A DNA stretch of 64,000 nucleotides from Methanosarcina mazei S-6 (lineage in GTDB: Archaea > Halobacteriota > Methanosarcinia > Methanosarcinales > Methanosarcinaceae), in NCBI RefSeq assembly GCF_000970205.1, contig NZ_CP009512.1:62001-126000 (forward strand), in the 5' to 3' direction. Of this stretch, positions 17,277 through 26,982 are shown in pieces. The notes under the pieces were generated by a model. It saw only the letters and a program-made list of their open reading frames with translations, had not been told where the DNA came from and searched no databases. The number at the start of each line of letters is the position of its first letter. Position 1 is the first letter of the stretch. A program made the position numbers and the translations under genes.

Positions 17277-18389
17277 ATGGCTCTTGATTTAGGAGTTTTA
17301 ATTGGATTTCTTGTAATATTCCTCACCGTATTGATTGGACCTTTTAAAATACACGTTATTGAAGAAAATCTGGAAGTATTCCTGCTGGTCTGCGGTATCG
17401 CAGCAATGACACTTTCAGGTTTTGTTAAAATTCCCGATGTTGAAACAGGATGGAGTTTAGAAATTATTGAAGAGGCAGTGACCGCTCCATTGCACGTTGG
17501 AGATATCTTTGGTATTCCAATCGGCATATTCCAGATCGTGCTTATAGTCGGCCTGCTCATCTATAAATGGCATACTCCAATCCACAATGCAATCAGAAAA
17601 CTTACCGACATGCTTTCTGTTAAGGTTCTGGCTTTTCTTTTGATTGTCGTGCTCGGCTTATCCTCAAGTATTATCTCGGCTATTCTTGCTGCAATAATTC
17701 TTGTTGAGGTAGTTAATGCAATGCCTCTGTCTCGAAAGTCCAAGATAGACCTTACAATCATTGCATGTTTCTCAATTGGTCTTGGAGCAGCACTTACCCC
17801 CCTCGGAGAGCCTCTCTCAACAATTGCTGTTTCAAAGTTAGCCGGCGAACCTTACAATGCTGATTTTCTGTTCCTGTTTAATATGCTTGGCAAATATATT
17901 TTCCCGGGTGTCTTTGCTTTTGGACTTCTTGGTGTGTTTTTCCTTGGAAAAGCTGACCCAAAAGCTCATGAAATGGAATCCGCAGACTATAACGAGACTG
18001 TAAAGGATGTCGTGATGAGGGCTATCAAGGTTTATGTGTTTATTGCGGCGCTCGTACTGCTCGGAGAAGGTTTCAAGCCCCTCATATTCGAGTATTTCAT
18101 ACAGGTTCCGTCTATGGCGCTCTACTGGATTAACATGGTCTCTGCTGTCCTTGATAATGCAACTCTGGCAGCTGCTGAGATAGGACCTATCCTTAGTGAA
18201 TTCCAGATAAGGAGTATCCTTATGGGACTTTTAATCTCGGGAGGAATGATGATACCAGGAAATATTCCTAACATTATCTCTGCAAGCAAATTGGGTATTA
18301 CCAGTAAAGAGTGGGCGAGACTCGGGTTGCCTCTCGGGCTTGTCGCGATGACTATCTATTTCATCGTGCTGTTTATACTCAAAATCTAA
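17277..18389 (+). CDS. DUF1646 membrane transporter-like protein, copy 4
   Basis: 370 aa and the most divergent paralog (starts MALDLGVLIGFLVIFLTVLI). It keeps GLGAALTPLGEPLSTIAVSK and VLDNATLAAAEIGP. It uses more C/G at third positions than copies 1-3 in its second half and lacks their shared 3' flank, so it is probably the oldest member or partly isolated from conversion. AAAGGAGG precedes the ATG. It is followed after 190 bp by the RuBisCO gene, but that spacer has its own Shine-Dalgarno and AT-rich promoter region, so linkage of function is not implied. Confidence 0.87.
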   Translation: MALDLGVLIGFLVIFLTVLIGPFKIHVIEENLEVFLLVCGIAAMTLSGFVKIPDVETGWSLEIIEEAVTAPLHVGDIFGIPIGIFQIVLIVGLLIYKWHTPIHNAIRKLTDMLSVKVLAFLLIVVLGLSSSIISAILAAIILVEVVNAMPLSRKSKIDLTIIACFSIGLGAALTPLGEPLSTIAVSKLAGEPYNADFLFLFNMLGKYIFPGVFAFGLLGVFFLGKADPKAHEMESADYNETVKDVVMRAIKVYVFIAALVLLGEGFKPLIFEYFIQVPSMALYWINMVSAVLDNATLAAAEIGPILSEFQIRSILMGLLISGGMMIPGNIPNIISASKLGITSKEWARLGLPLGLVAMTIYFIVLFILKI

Positions 18390-18578
18390 ACTTTCAAATT
18401 TCTTTTTTTATTTTTATTATTCATCTTTTGAGAGTATTCTTTCGATTTAATTTCTATTTGCTCAGTAAACAAGTTTTTATTTATGTTCAGTTACTTCCTT
18501 CAATCAGAACTACTATTTTTATTTAACAGAATTATGTTCTTGGAATTAATATTCAGTCAGGAGTAAGGAGAAAACAAA

Positions 18579-19865
18579 ATGAGAAGGGACTATATTGACA
18601 TCGGCTACAGCCCGAAAGAGACGGATCTGGTCTGTGAATTCCACATTGAACCAACAGCAGGAGTGAATTTTGAAGAAGCTGCCACCCATCTGGCAGGGGA
18701 AAGTTCCATAGATTCCTGGACTGAGATTGCTACGCTGAGTCCTGAACTTGCAGAGAAACTGAAACCCCATGTCTTTTATGCGGATGAGGGTGCACAGACT
18801 ATAAGGGTTGCTTATTCGGAAGAGCTTTTTGAGCTGGGTTCTGTCCCTCAGGTCCTCAGTGCTGTTGCAGGGAATATCCTGAGCATGAAAATAGTTGATA
18901 ACGTAAGGCTGCAGGATATCGCTTTCCCGAAATCAATGATTAATGAATTCAAAGGCCCTAACTTCGGACTGCCGGGGATCAGAAAACTTGTGGGCGTACA
19001 GGACAGGCCTCTCATAGGGACTATTGTTAAACCGAAAGTCGGCCTGAACTCTGAAAAGCACGCTGAGGTCGCTTACAATTCTTTTGTCGGGGGCTGCGAC
19101 CTTGTTAAGGACGATGAAAATCTGAGTGATCAGAAATTTAACAGTTTTGAGAAGAGAGCCGAGCTTACCCTGAAACTTGCAGAAAAGGCAGAGTCTGAGA
19201 CAGGGGAAAAGAAGATGTACCTCTGCAATGTCACTGCCCCCACCTGCAGGGAAATGATCCGCCGCATGAACTTCCTTAAAGACCTTGGAGCCAGTTATGT
19301 AATGGTTGACATCGTGCCCGCTGGCTGGACTGCGATTCAAACCCTGCGCGAGGAAGCTGAGGATGCGGGTCTTGCCCTTCACGCCCACCGCTGCATGCAT
19401 TCCGCCTACACACGAAACCCGCGCCATGGGATAAGCATGCTTGTTGTTGCCAAGCTGTGCAGGCTGATAGGCCTTGACCAGCTCCACATAGGCACTGTTG
19501 TCGGGAAAATGCATGGAGAAAAGCATGAAGTCCTTAACCTCAGGGACCAGTGCGTGCTCGATAAAGTGCCTGCCGACGAAAGCCAGCATATCCTTGCCCA
19601 GGACTGGGGGGGATTAAAGCCAATGTTCCCTGTAGCATCCGGAGGTCTCGCTCCTACAATGATCCCTGACCTTTATTCTATCTTTGGAAAAGACGTTATT
19701 ATGCAGTTCGGAGGCGGAATTCACGCTCACCCAATGGGCACAGTAGCCGGAGCCACTGCGTGCAGGCAGGCTCTCGAAGCAAGCCTTGAAGGAATCAGCC
19801 TCCAGGACTATGCGAAAAATCATAAAGAACTTGAAACCGCTCTTGGAAAATGGTTGAAGAAATAA
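18579..19865 (+). CDS. rbcL: Form III RuBisCO large subunit
   Basis: 428 aa, short as archaeal form III enzymes are, with no small-subunit gene nearby. Catalytic segments are visible: GTIVKPKVGL near residue 150 (active-site lysine), GCDLVKDDEN near 172 (carbamylated lysine and metal-binding Asp/Glu), HAHRCMHSA near 268, the loop-6 lysine in IGTVVGKMHGE, and GGGIHAHPMGTVAG near the C terminus. In archaea this enzyme carboxylates ribulose-1,5-bisphosphate made from AMP, giving 3-phosphoglycerate. AMP phosphorylase and ribose-1,5-bisphosphate isomerase are not in the window. AGGAGTAAGGAG lies before the ATG. Confidence 0.96.
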   Translation: MRRDYIDIGYSPKETDLVCEFHIEPTAGVNFEEAATHLAGESSIDSWTEIATLSPELAEKLKPHVFYADEGAQTIRVAYSEELFELGSVPQVLSAVAGNILSMKIVDNVRLQDIAFPKSMINEFKGPNFGLPGIRKLVGVQDRPLIGTIVKPKVGLNSEKHAEVAYNSFVGGCDLVKDDENLSDQKFNSFEKRAELTLKLAEKAESETGEKKMYLCNVTAPTCREMIRRMNFLKDLGASYVMVDIVPAGWTAIQTLREEAEDAGLALHAHRCMHSAYTRNPRHGISMLVVAKLCRLIGLDQLHIGTVVGKMHGEKHEVLNLRDQCVLDKVPADESQHILAQDWGGLKPMFPVASGGLAPTMIPDLYSIFGKDVIMQFGGGIHAHPMGTVAGATACRQALEASLEGISLQDYAKNHKELETALGKWLKK

Positions 19866-19991
19866 ATTGCTGAGTGTGAAACAGCCTGTATAAGCGGAAA
19901 TATCGGCAGCACTATTATAGGCTATGAACCGTGCACAGGTTTTACAAACAAAACAATAGCAAAATAACAATCAGTAAGGAGTTTTCCTCTG

Positions 19992-21086
19992 GTGAAGGCA
20001 GAAAACGGAAATAAAAAAGAGACCCGGATTTTGAGGGTCTCTGAAGTGAATTTTGACGTGATTATAGACGAGGCTGCGGAAATCATCCGAAAAGGAGGAA
20101 CTGTCGCCTTCCCAACTGAGACAGTCTACGGGCTTGGGGCTGACGGGCTTAACCCGGATACCGTTCTGAAAATTTTTGAGGCAAAGGAACGCCCCCCGGG
20201 GAACCCTCTAAGTCTCCTTGTCCATTCCAGGGAAGACATTAAAAAGGTTGCAAAAAATATTCCTGAAAAAGCTCTCTTGCTTATGGACACTTTCTGGCCC
20301 GGTCCCCTCACAATTGTGCTTGAGAAAAAAGATACTGTTCCGGAAATCACTTCGGGAAACCTGCCTACAATAGGGCTCCGCATGCCTGACCACAGGATCC
20401 CCCTGGAACTTGTAAAAAGGGCATGCACCCCTCTGGCTGCTCCAAGTGCTAACCTTTCAGGAAAGCCCAGTCCCAGCCTGGCAATCCATGTCCTGGCTGA
20501 CCTGGCAGGCAGGATTGATGCGGTTATTGATGGAGGGGGGACAGCCATAGGGCTTGAGTCTACCGTTGTTGATATGACGGTCGAACCTCCTGTCGTGCTC
20601 AGGATAGGAGCCGTAGGAATTGGCGAGCTTGAAAAAGTTATAGGTAAAATCAGGCCCACATATGCGGGAGCCGAATCCGGGTCTGGAATGCTTATGCCTG
20701 AAAAACAGGCAGGACAGAAGTACAGCCATTACACTCCCAATACACAGGTCGTGCTCGTCGAAGGGAAAAGCGAAGAAAAAGTTTCTGAACAGATTGGTAT
20801 TTTGCTGGAAGAACATGTGAGCAAAGGCCAGAAAGTCGGGCTTTTACTCAGTGATGAGACCGCAGGTTTTTTTACTGCCGAAGAGTTGAATGTCCACGAC
20901 TGCTTTTTACTGGGGTCCCGAAAAGAGCCGGAAGGAGCCGCAAAGAGATTATTTGAAGGGCTCAGGACACTTGACGCAGCAGGGCTGGATGTGATCCTTG
21001 CTGACGGTTCTTTTTCCCATTCAGGACTTGGAGCTGCCCTTATTAACCGGTTAAGAGAAGCCGCTTCAGTAAGGCATCTTGTTTAA
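19992..21086 (+). CDS. sua5: Threonylcarbamoyl-AMP synthase (Sua5 type)
   Basis: 364 aa. The N-terminal YrdC domain (about 20-220; GGTVAFPTETVYGLGAD, then PLAAPSANLSG and the LESTVVD segment) makes threonylcarbamoyl-AMP from threonine, bicarbonate and ATP. This is the first step of the t6A37 modification of ANN-decoding tRNAs. A C-terminal Sua5 domain (about 245-364) is present, distinguishing it from short YrdC/TsaC. A GTG start is used, with AAGGAG about 9 nt upstream. It follows RuBisCO on the same strand with a 126-bp gap. Confidence 0.93.
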   Translation: MKAENGNKKETRILRVSEVNFDVIIDEAAEIIRKGGTVAFPTETVYGLGADGLNPDTVLKIFEAKERPPGNPLSLLVHSREDIKKVAKNIPEKALLLMDTFWPGPLTIVLEKKDTVPEITSGNLPTIGLRMPDHRIPLELVKRACTPLAAPSANLSGKPSPSLAIHVLADLAGRIDAVIDGGGTAIGLESTVVDMTVEPPVVLRIGAVGIGELEKVIGKIRPTYAGAESGSGMLMPEKQAGQKYSHYTPNTQVVLVEGKSEEKVSEQIGILLEEHVSKGQKVGLLLSDETAGFFTAEELNVHDCFLLGSRKEPEGAAKRLFEGLRTLDAAGLDVILADGSFSHSGLGAALINRLREAASVRHLV

Positions 21087-21231
21087 ATCAGGGACATCGG
21101 TTAAATTGCAAGAGTATAAGTGAGGGTTTGACAGTCAGAGTTGAGTGAAGTTTGACACCCGGATCTGAAATTCCGATTCGAGGTTCAAATGTTGATAACC
21201 ATTTATTTTTTAGATATCTGGAGAGATCTTC

Positions 21232-21477
21232 TTGAAGGCGGAAAAAAGAGAACAGATGGAAAAGATGCGGGCTTATAAGAAAGTCCGCGAGCAGAACAAA
21301 AAAACGACATTAATAAGCCTTTCGATCCTGGCTACAGGTATGGTTTTGACAACTCTTGAAATAGACCTCCTTGGAATTGATATCGGATACTATTTGATGT
21401 GGGCTGGGGTTTTTGTCTTCTTTGTTGTCTCAATTCAGGGACTCTTTGCTGCCGGTTCCCTGCGAAAGCAGAGATAA
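21232..21477 (+). CDS. Small membrane protein (81 aa), unknown
   Basis: A basic N terminus (KREQMEKMRAYKKVREQNKK) is followed by two hydrophobic helices (TLISLSILATGMVLTTLEI and YYLMWAGVFVFFVVSIQGLF) and a basic tail. The TTG start at 21232 has GGAG with 7-nt spacing; an internal ATG at 21256 is possible. It sits 32 bp ahead of polC and may be cotranscribed. I do not recognise the family. Confidence 0.7.
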   Translation: MKAEKREQMEKMRAYKKVREQNKKTTLISLSILATGMVLTTLEIDLLGIDIGYYLMWAGVFVFFVVSIQGLFAAGSLRKQR

Positions 21478-21509
21478 TTTTTTCGTTCTCTTAAAAGGGG
21501 ATTTTTAAA

Positions 21510-24500
21510 ATGGGTGAAACTATTGCAAGTGAAGAAATGCACAGGTACTTCGATGGGCTTGAGGCAAGATTAAAAGAAGCAATTGAGATTGCAAACAGAG
21601 CACGAGCCCGGGGAGGAGATCCCAGACCCGTTGTAGAAATCCCTCTTGCCAAAGACCTTGCGGATAGGGTTGAAAACCTTATTGGAGTCAAGGGTGTTGC
21701 TGAAAAGATCCGGGAACTTGAGGCCAGGATGTCCAGGGAAGAAGCTGCCCTTGAGATCGGAAAACAGGTTGCTGAAGGGGTGGTAGGAAGTTTTCCTTCA
21801 AAGAAAGATGCCGTTGAAGCTGCTATTCGTGTCTCAATGGCGGTTCTGACGGAAGGGGTGGTTGCGGCTCCTATTGAAGGAATTGATAAGGTAGACCTTG
21901 GTAAAAATGATGACGGTTCGCAGTACATAAGGATCTTTTATTCCGGGCCTATCAGAAGCGCTGGAGGGACTGCTCAGGCACTTTCCGTTCTGGTCGGCGA
22001 TTATGTGAGACGCGGGATCGGGATCGACCGCTATAAGCCAAGAGAAGAGGAAGTGGAGAGGTATGTGGAAGAAATCCTGCTTTATAAAAGGGTTGCAAGC
22101 TTACAGTATACGCCTTCTGAAGATGAAATCCGCCTGATAGTCCGGAACTGTCCTGTTTGTATTGACGGGGACCCGACTGAAGAAGCCGAGGTTGAAGGGC
22201 ACAGGGACCTTGAAAGGATAGGAACGAACCGCGTCAGGGGAGGGATGTGCCTTGTACTTGCCGAAGGGCTTGCACTCAAGGCTCCCAAGGTCAAAAAGCA
22301 CGTGAATAAATTGAAAATGGACGGCTGGGACTGGCTCGAGACACTTATCGGGGGAGCTAAAAGCGGGGAAAGCGATGAAGATGAGCAGAAAAACAAAATC
22401 AAGCCAAAGGATAAATACATCCGTGACCTGATCGCCGGGAGACCTGTGTTCTCTCACCCCTCAAGGCCTGGAGGATTCAGGCTGCGGTACGGGCGGTCAA
22501 GAAATACTTCTTTTGCTTCAGCAGGGATTAATCCTGCCGGTATGGTTCTGCTTGATGATTTTATTACTAACGGAACCCAGCTTAAGATCGAAAGGCCCGG
22601 TAAAGCTGCCGCAATGTCTGCCGTGGACTCGATAGAAGGGCCTACGGTAAGGCTTTTTTCAGGAGACCTTATCCGGGTAGATGATATAAAGGAGGCGTAC
22701 GAAGTCCGCCAGCAGGTTGAAGTAATTGTGGATATCGGGGAAATTCTGATCAATTACGGGGACTTTCTGGAGAATAATCATCCTCTCATGCCTTCCCCCT
22801 ATGTTTTCGAGTGGTGGATTTATGATTACGAATCCGTCTGCTCCGAAAAGATCCTTGAGAAAGATTTGAAAAATCCGTCCGCCAGTCTTGCCCTCAAGCT
22901 TGCAGAGAAGTATAATGTGCCTCTGCACCCGAAGTTCACCTATCTCTGGCATGACATAAACCGAAATGAGTTTGAGGCTTTAAGAAAGTTCGTAGCTGAA
23001 AAAGGGACCTTTCTGGAGGGTGAAGGAGAAGGAGAAGGAGAAGGAATCCTCAAACTGCCCCTCGAAGACTCTGTTAAAGAGGGCATAAAACCTGTGCTTG
23101 AAAAGCTTCTTGTTCTGCATAAGGTAAAAGAAGGCGGTATCTTTGTTGAAGAAGCTCTCCCGTTTATTTTATGCCTCGGGCTTGACAGGTCGCTTAAAGA
23201 AAAAGTCAGTATGCCGGATACTGGTGATATGGTAGAAGCCGCAGGCATTTTGAGCGGGTTTAAGGTTTATCCAAAGGCTCCTTCAAGGATAGGGGCAAGG
23301 ATGGGAAGACCGGAAAAATCCGACCTGCGAAAGATGTCTCCTGCTGCTCAGGTTCTTTTTCCGATAAGCAATGCAGGAGGAATGACGCGTAACCTTGTCT
23401 CTGCTTCAGATTATACTTCGTGCATGAATGCCAAGATAGGGGAAATCGAAGTTGAACTGGGGCTGAGGGAGTGCCCCGCCTGCGGGAAAGAATCTTATTT
23501 CTGGCGCTGTGAATGCGGGGAATTTACCAATCCCAAACTTTCCTGCCCCCGATGCAAAATTGACGTGAGAGGTGCAGAAACCTGCCCCAAGTGTGGGAGA
23601 AAACCGACCTCCGTTGCGAATGTAAAGCTGGATTTCCGTCCTATTTACAAGCAGGCTTTTGAGAATGTGGGCGAAAGGGAAAGAATGGATATTATTAAGG
23701 GAGTAAAAAGGCTCATGAATGGGCAGATGACTCCCGAGCCTCTGGAAAAAGGAATCCTGCGTGCAAAGCATGATGTTTATATTTTTAAGGATGGGACAGT
23801 CAGGTATGATATGTCCGATATCCCCCTTACGCATATCAGGGCTGATGAGCTCGGAATTACCGCAGCCAGGCTTAGAGAACTCGACTATAAAGAGGACATC
23901 TATGGAAAGCCGCTTGAGAGGGACGACCAGGTTGTCTGTCTGAAGGTTCAGGACCTTCTGCTTTCTTATGATGGGGCTGAGTATATGCTGCGTACGGCAA
24001 AGTATGTGGATGAGCTTCTTGTGAAGTATTACAAGGTTGAACCCTACTATAATGCCGAAACCATTCAGGACCTCGTCGGGGTACTGATGATAGGGCTTGC
24101 TCCACATACTTCAGCGGGAGTGCTTGGGCGCCTTATAGGTTTTACAAAAGCTTCAGTAGGTTATGCACATCCTTTTTTTCATGCTTCAAAACGCAGGAAT
24201 TGTGATGGGGATGAGGACTGCGTAATGCTTCTTATGGACGGAATTCTCAATTTTTCGAGGTCGTATCTTCCCGAGAAAAGGGGAGGAAAGATGGACGCTC
24301 CTCTGGTGTTGACCACCAGAATCGACCCCAAGGAAGTGGACAAAGAAGCCCATAATATTGATTTGCTTGCAAGATATCCTCTTGAGTTTTACAGGGCTAC
24401 GCAGGAGATCAAAAGCCCCACCGAGATTGAAAGCATTATGGACCTCGTCAGCAGCCGGCTGGGTAAGCCTGATCAGTACGAGCACTTTATGTTTACACAC

Positions 24501-24968
24501 GATACTTCAAATATTGCTGCAGGTCCTCTGAAATCTTCATATAAGACTCTTGGAAGCATGATTGAGAAGATGGAGGCTCAACTCTCCCTGGCTGGCAAGA
24601 TAAGGGCGGTAGATGCACCTGATGTGGCTGAAAGAGTTTTAAAGTCTCATTTTCTTCCGGACCTGATTGGAAATCTCCGTTCTTTTTCCAGACAGCGCAT
24701 GCGCTGCATCAAATGTGGAGAAAAGTTCAGACGCCCGCCTCTCACAGGAGCATGCCCTAAGTGCGGGGGCAATGTAGTACTGACTGTACATGAGGGAGCT
24801 GTCCGCAAATATCTTGAAATTTCAAAAGAGATCGGTGAAAGGTACGGGGTTTCAAGCTATACCAGGCAAAGAATCGAGCTTCTTGACTATGATATCTGCT
24901 CTCTGTTTGAAAACCATAAGGTTAAGCAGCTTGGACTCTCGGATTTTATGTCCGGGTCTGCGCGCTGA
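21510..24968 (+). CDS. polC: DNA polymerase D large (catalytic) subunit DP2
   Basis: 1152 aa, the normal length for an intein-free DP2. This is the polymerase subunit of the archaeal D-family replicase; the exonuclease subunit DP1 is not in the window. Visible blocks are the N-terminal [20 protein letters not shown], the central zinc-finger cluster [17 protein letters not shown] through CPKCGRK (about 655-705), the [20 protein letters not shown] catalytic region, where acidic residues bind metal, and a C-terminal zinc ribbon ([14 protein letters not shown]). A Gly/Glu hexanucleotide-repeat insertion (GEGEGEGEG) lies near residue 510. Confidence 0.97.
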   Translation: MGETIASEEMHRYFDGLEARLKEAIEIANRARARGGDPRPVVEIPLAKDLADRVENLIGVKGVAEKIRELEARMSREEAALEIGKQVAEGVVGSFPSKKDAVEAAIRVSMAVLTEGVVAAPIEGIDKVDLGKNDDGSQYIRIFYSGPIRSAGGTAQALSVLVGDYVRRGIGIDRYKPREEEVERYVEEILLYKRVASLQYTPSEDEIRLIVRNCPVCIDGDPTEEAEVEGHRDLERIGTNRVRGGMCLVLAEGLALKAPKVKKHVNKLKMDGWDWLETLIGGAKSGESDEDEQKNKIKPKDKYIRDLIAGRPVFSHPSRPGGFRLRYGRSRNTSFASAGINPAGMVLLDDFITNGTQLKIERPGKAAAMSAVDSIEGPTVRLFSGDLIRVDDIKEAYEVRQQVEVIVDIGEILINYGDFLENNHPLMPSPYVFEWWIYDYESVCSEKILEKDLKNPSASLALKLAEKYNVPLHPKFTYLWHDINRNEFEALRKFVAEKGTFLEGEGEGEGEGILKLPLEDSVKEGIKPVLEKLLVLHKVKEGGIFVEEALPFILCLGLDRSLKEKVSMPDTGDMVEAAGILSGFKVYPKAPSRIGARMGRPEKSDLRKMSPAAQVLFPISNAGGMTRNLVSASDYTSCMNAKIGEIEVELGLRECPACGKESYFWRCECGEFTNPKLSCPRCKIDVRGAETCPKCGRKPTSVANVKLDFRPIYKQAFENVGERERMDIIKGVKRLMNGQMTPEPLEKGILRAKHDVYIFKDGTVRYDMSDIPLTHIRADELGITAARLRELDYKEDIYGKPLERDDQVVCLKVQDLLLSYDGAEYMLRTAKYVDELLVKYYKVEPYYNAETIQDLVGVLMIGLAPHTSAGVLGRLIGFTKASVGYAHPFFHASKRRNCDGDEDCVMLLMDGILNFSRSYLPEKRGGKMDAPLVLTTRIDPKEVDKEAHNIDLLARYPLEFYRATQEIKSPTEIESIMDLVSSRLGKPDQYEHFMFTHDTSNIAAGPLKSSYKTLGSMIEKMEAQLSLAGKIRAVDAPDVAERVLKSHFLPDLIGNLRSFSRQRMRCIKCGEKFRRPPLTGACPKCGGNVVLTVHEGAVRKYLEISKEIGERYGVSSYTRQRIELLDYDICSLFENHKVKQLGLSDFMSGSAR

Positions 24969-25327
24969 GTTGAAAAACAGAGAATGTTCAGGAAGATGAA
25001 AATATTCTTATTGCCTTCAGGGAGAAGGTAGGGCAATCTAAATTCCGGTAAAAATGGAAATGTTTATTAATAATGCCTCCAAACCTTCCTGCAGGATTTT
25101 TTTTCTTCCGGAAAAGAGGTCTTTTCATTCTCCGTTCTTTTTTTATCTGCAAAATTCTCTCTATCTAATTGAGTAGCTTTCTATTGATTTTTTCGATAAT
25201 TATATAATTTCTTATGGATTTATATAGTATCTGTTTTAATATCTATACCTTTTTCTGTAGCTCTTTTTTGATGATGTTTTCCTCTTTTTAAAGCTGAATT
25301 TGAACGGGTTCCGGGTAGATCAAGGCT
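24969..25327. other. Convergent intergenic region polC / mmp10
   Basis: AT-rich spacer between converging genes. A run of eight T at about 25097-25104, after a CCTGCAGG palindrome, is a plausible polC terminator. No gene seen. Confidence 0.45.
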
Positions 25328-26563
25328 TTAATCTACCGGCAGTCCAAGGGAGTTAATCTGATTAATAAGCTCTGTGAAACCTTCTATTTCCAGCTCCAGA
25401 ACTTCTTCTCTTGTCATGCCTATGGACATTTCACCGTCTACTGAGAGGCGTTCCGGTCCTCTGCGAACAATCCTGTCTACTCCATCCTTTTTGAGAGCTT
25501 CCCTGACTTCCATATCATGCACAAAAGCTCTTCCAGGTATGAAGACAGTTTCAGTCACCTCGGAGAGGTCCAGATTTCTGAAATCATCAATTGTAATAAG
25601 GCAGCCTATGTCCTTTTTCAACGGGACTACATTCACGCTGCCTCCAAGAGCTTCAAATATTTCGGTAAGCCTGGGGGCTGCTACCTGCCCTGTAAGAACG
25701 GTTGCTTTTTTGGTAACTCCGGGAAGTTTTGAGAGGGCTTCGGGAACGTTCCGGATTGCAAAAGGCGAACCAATTAAAGGGTCTTCCAGTGGTGTTCCTG
25801 TGATCCTCATGGAAGGATGTTTTGCTGCAGAACTGCGTACAATTTCAGTGAACTCGGAGACTGTATGTGGAATTATCCCCGGGATAATTGGAGAATTGTT
25901 AAGGATAAGGCCGTTTTCCTGAAAGTTTGCAAACCTCATAAAAATGGCTCCCTTTGCGCCCATAGATTCCAGGTCGCTGAGGGTCTTTTCAAGTACCTCT
26001 CCATCGTTTATTCCCGGAAGAAGGACTATCGCTCCATACACTTCGCAGTGGGCACAGAAATCCCTGAGAACCTGAATAGATGCTTCGGGTTCAGGGTCTT
26101 TCATGTATTCGGCTCTCAGGGAAGGGTCTGTCGCAAAGACCGTGAAACTCACTTCCGTAACACCGTTGTTTATGTAAAAAAGAGCGTCATCAGGCTTGCT
26201 GAATCCCTTTCCGCTGGTATATCCAAGGTGTATTGGAGTGTTGAACTGGGACAGAAAAGTAATAAGATTCTTCAATTCGGGGTAGCAGCTTAAGTCTCCT
26301 CCTCCGCTAACAGTGAACTTTTTTACCTCTCCGGTTGCGAAATACAGCTTATTTGCAGTCTCTTCGAGTACCATCTGGAGAGGCTTGAAGCCTGAATACG
26401 ATTCTTTTACGCTGCGAGTACAGTAATCGCACCCTTTTTTAAAGGGGAGGCAATACTTGCAGCCGAGGGGCTGAACGTCTTTGACTTTTTTAAAGTAGCA
26501 GTATTTGCAAAAGCCTCTACAGTCTACCCCGGGATTTCCACCTACGTCGACAACTACTTCCAT
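25328..26563 (-). CDS. mmp10: McrA arginine C-methyltransferase Mmp10 (radical SAM)
   Basis: 411 aa from the ATG at 26563, which gives the family N terminus [19 protein letters not shown]; the frame is open 25 codons further but without a good start. [10 protein letters not shown] is the radical SAM cluster motif (C-x3-C-x2-C), and a second Cys-rich stretch (LGCKYC, GCDYC) follows. [10 protein letters not shown] is the SAM-binding region. Mmp10 methylates a specific McrA arginine (Arg285 in Methanosarcina numbering). It is divergent from mcrB across 419 bp, as expected for a dedicated Mcr maturation enzyme. Confidence 0.94.
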   Translation of the reverse strand: MEVVVDVGGNPGVDCRGFCKYCYFKKVKDVQPLGCKYCLPFKKGCDYCTRSVKESYSGFKPLQMVLEETANKLYFATGEVKKFTVSGGGDLSCYPELKNLITFLSQFNTPIHLGYTSGKGFSKPDDALFYINNGVTEVSFTVFATDPSLRAEYMKDPEPEASIQVLRDFCAHCEVYGAIVLLPGINDGEVLEKTLSDLESMGAKGAIFMRFANFQENGLILNNSPIIPGIIPHTVSEFTEIVRSSAAKHPSMRITGTPLEDPLIGSPFAIRNVPEALSKLPGVTKKATVLTGQVAAPRLTEIFEALGGSVNVVPLKKDIGCLITIDDFRNLDLSEVTETVFIPGRAFVHDMEVREALKKDGVDRIVRRGPERLSVDGEMSIGMTREEVLELEIEGFTELINQINSLGLPVD

Positions 26564-26982
26564 ATCAAACTTTCGTATAATGAGGATATTACTAAATCTT
26601 TTTGGTATGATTCTATGAGTGAGTATTAACAGAACCAAAAAAATTACATTAATTCAGGCATTTCTCAGAAAAATATATAAATAAGTTTTTTGTCAATTTT
26701 TTGATATTTTTGGGTGTCCCTAAAAATTAAATTTTCGATTGATGCTGTTTTTTAATATAATTATAGAAAAATACAATTCACCTTAATAAAATGATTTTTA
26801 AAAAAATACATGAATTCATCTAGCGGAGAACACAAAAGATTTAAGTACCTTCTAAACGAATGAGATTTCATTGGGAAAGTGGACACTTAAAAACGACGCG
26901 GTACTTGATTTATTGAGTGCAAAAGCACTCGATTAGGTGACCAGTCCCAAAGTGATTTTAATAAATTAAGGAGGAAATTAAA
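26564..26982. other. Divergent mmp10 / mcr regulatory region
   Basis: Contains the mcr promoter and structured leader (separate entry). A second TATA-like tract, aaaatatataaataag, lies near 26669-26684. It could serve either direction, and on position more likely the mmp10 side or an upstream mcr start. Confidence 0.5.
26838..26980 (+). promoter_or_regulatory. mcr promoter and structured 5' leader
   Basis: A box-A-like gatttaagtacc (26839-26850) predicts transcription from about 26870. From there the RNA can form a closing stem TTGGGA (26871-26876) with TCCCAA (26945-26950), enclosing AAGTG-GA-CACTT (26877-26888) and a stronger hairpin GAGTGC-AAAA-GCACTC (26915-26930). The Shine-Dalgarno AAGGAGG follows near 26970, ahead of the GTG start of mcrB. 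The pairing is seen directly; its regulatory role is inferred. Confidence 0.6.

Noticed and set aside
18579-19865. RuBisCO operon with DUF1646 transporters (carbon or ion uptake system)
   Set aside because: The genes are adjacent, but each has its own promoter region and there is no sequence evidence of shared regulation.
23406-24107. 233-codon antisense frame inside polC
   Set aside because: Shadow of the zinc-finger and catalytic region of DP2.
21510-24968. Intein in DNA polymerase DP2
   Set aside because: The length is that of intein-free DP2 and no splicing motifs (N-terminal Cys block, HN end) interrupt the conserved regions.
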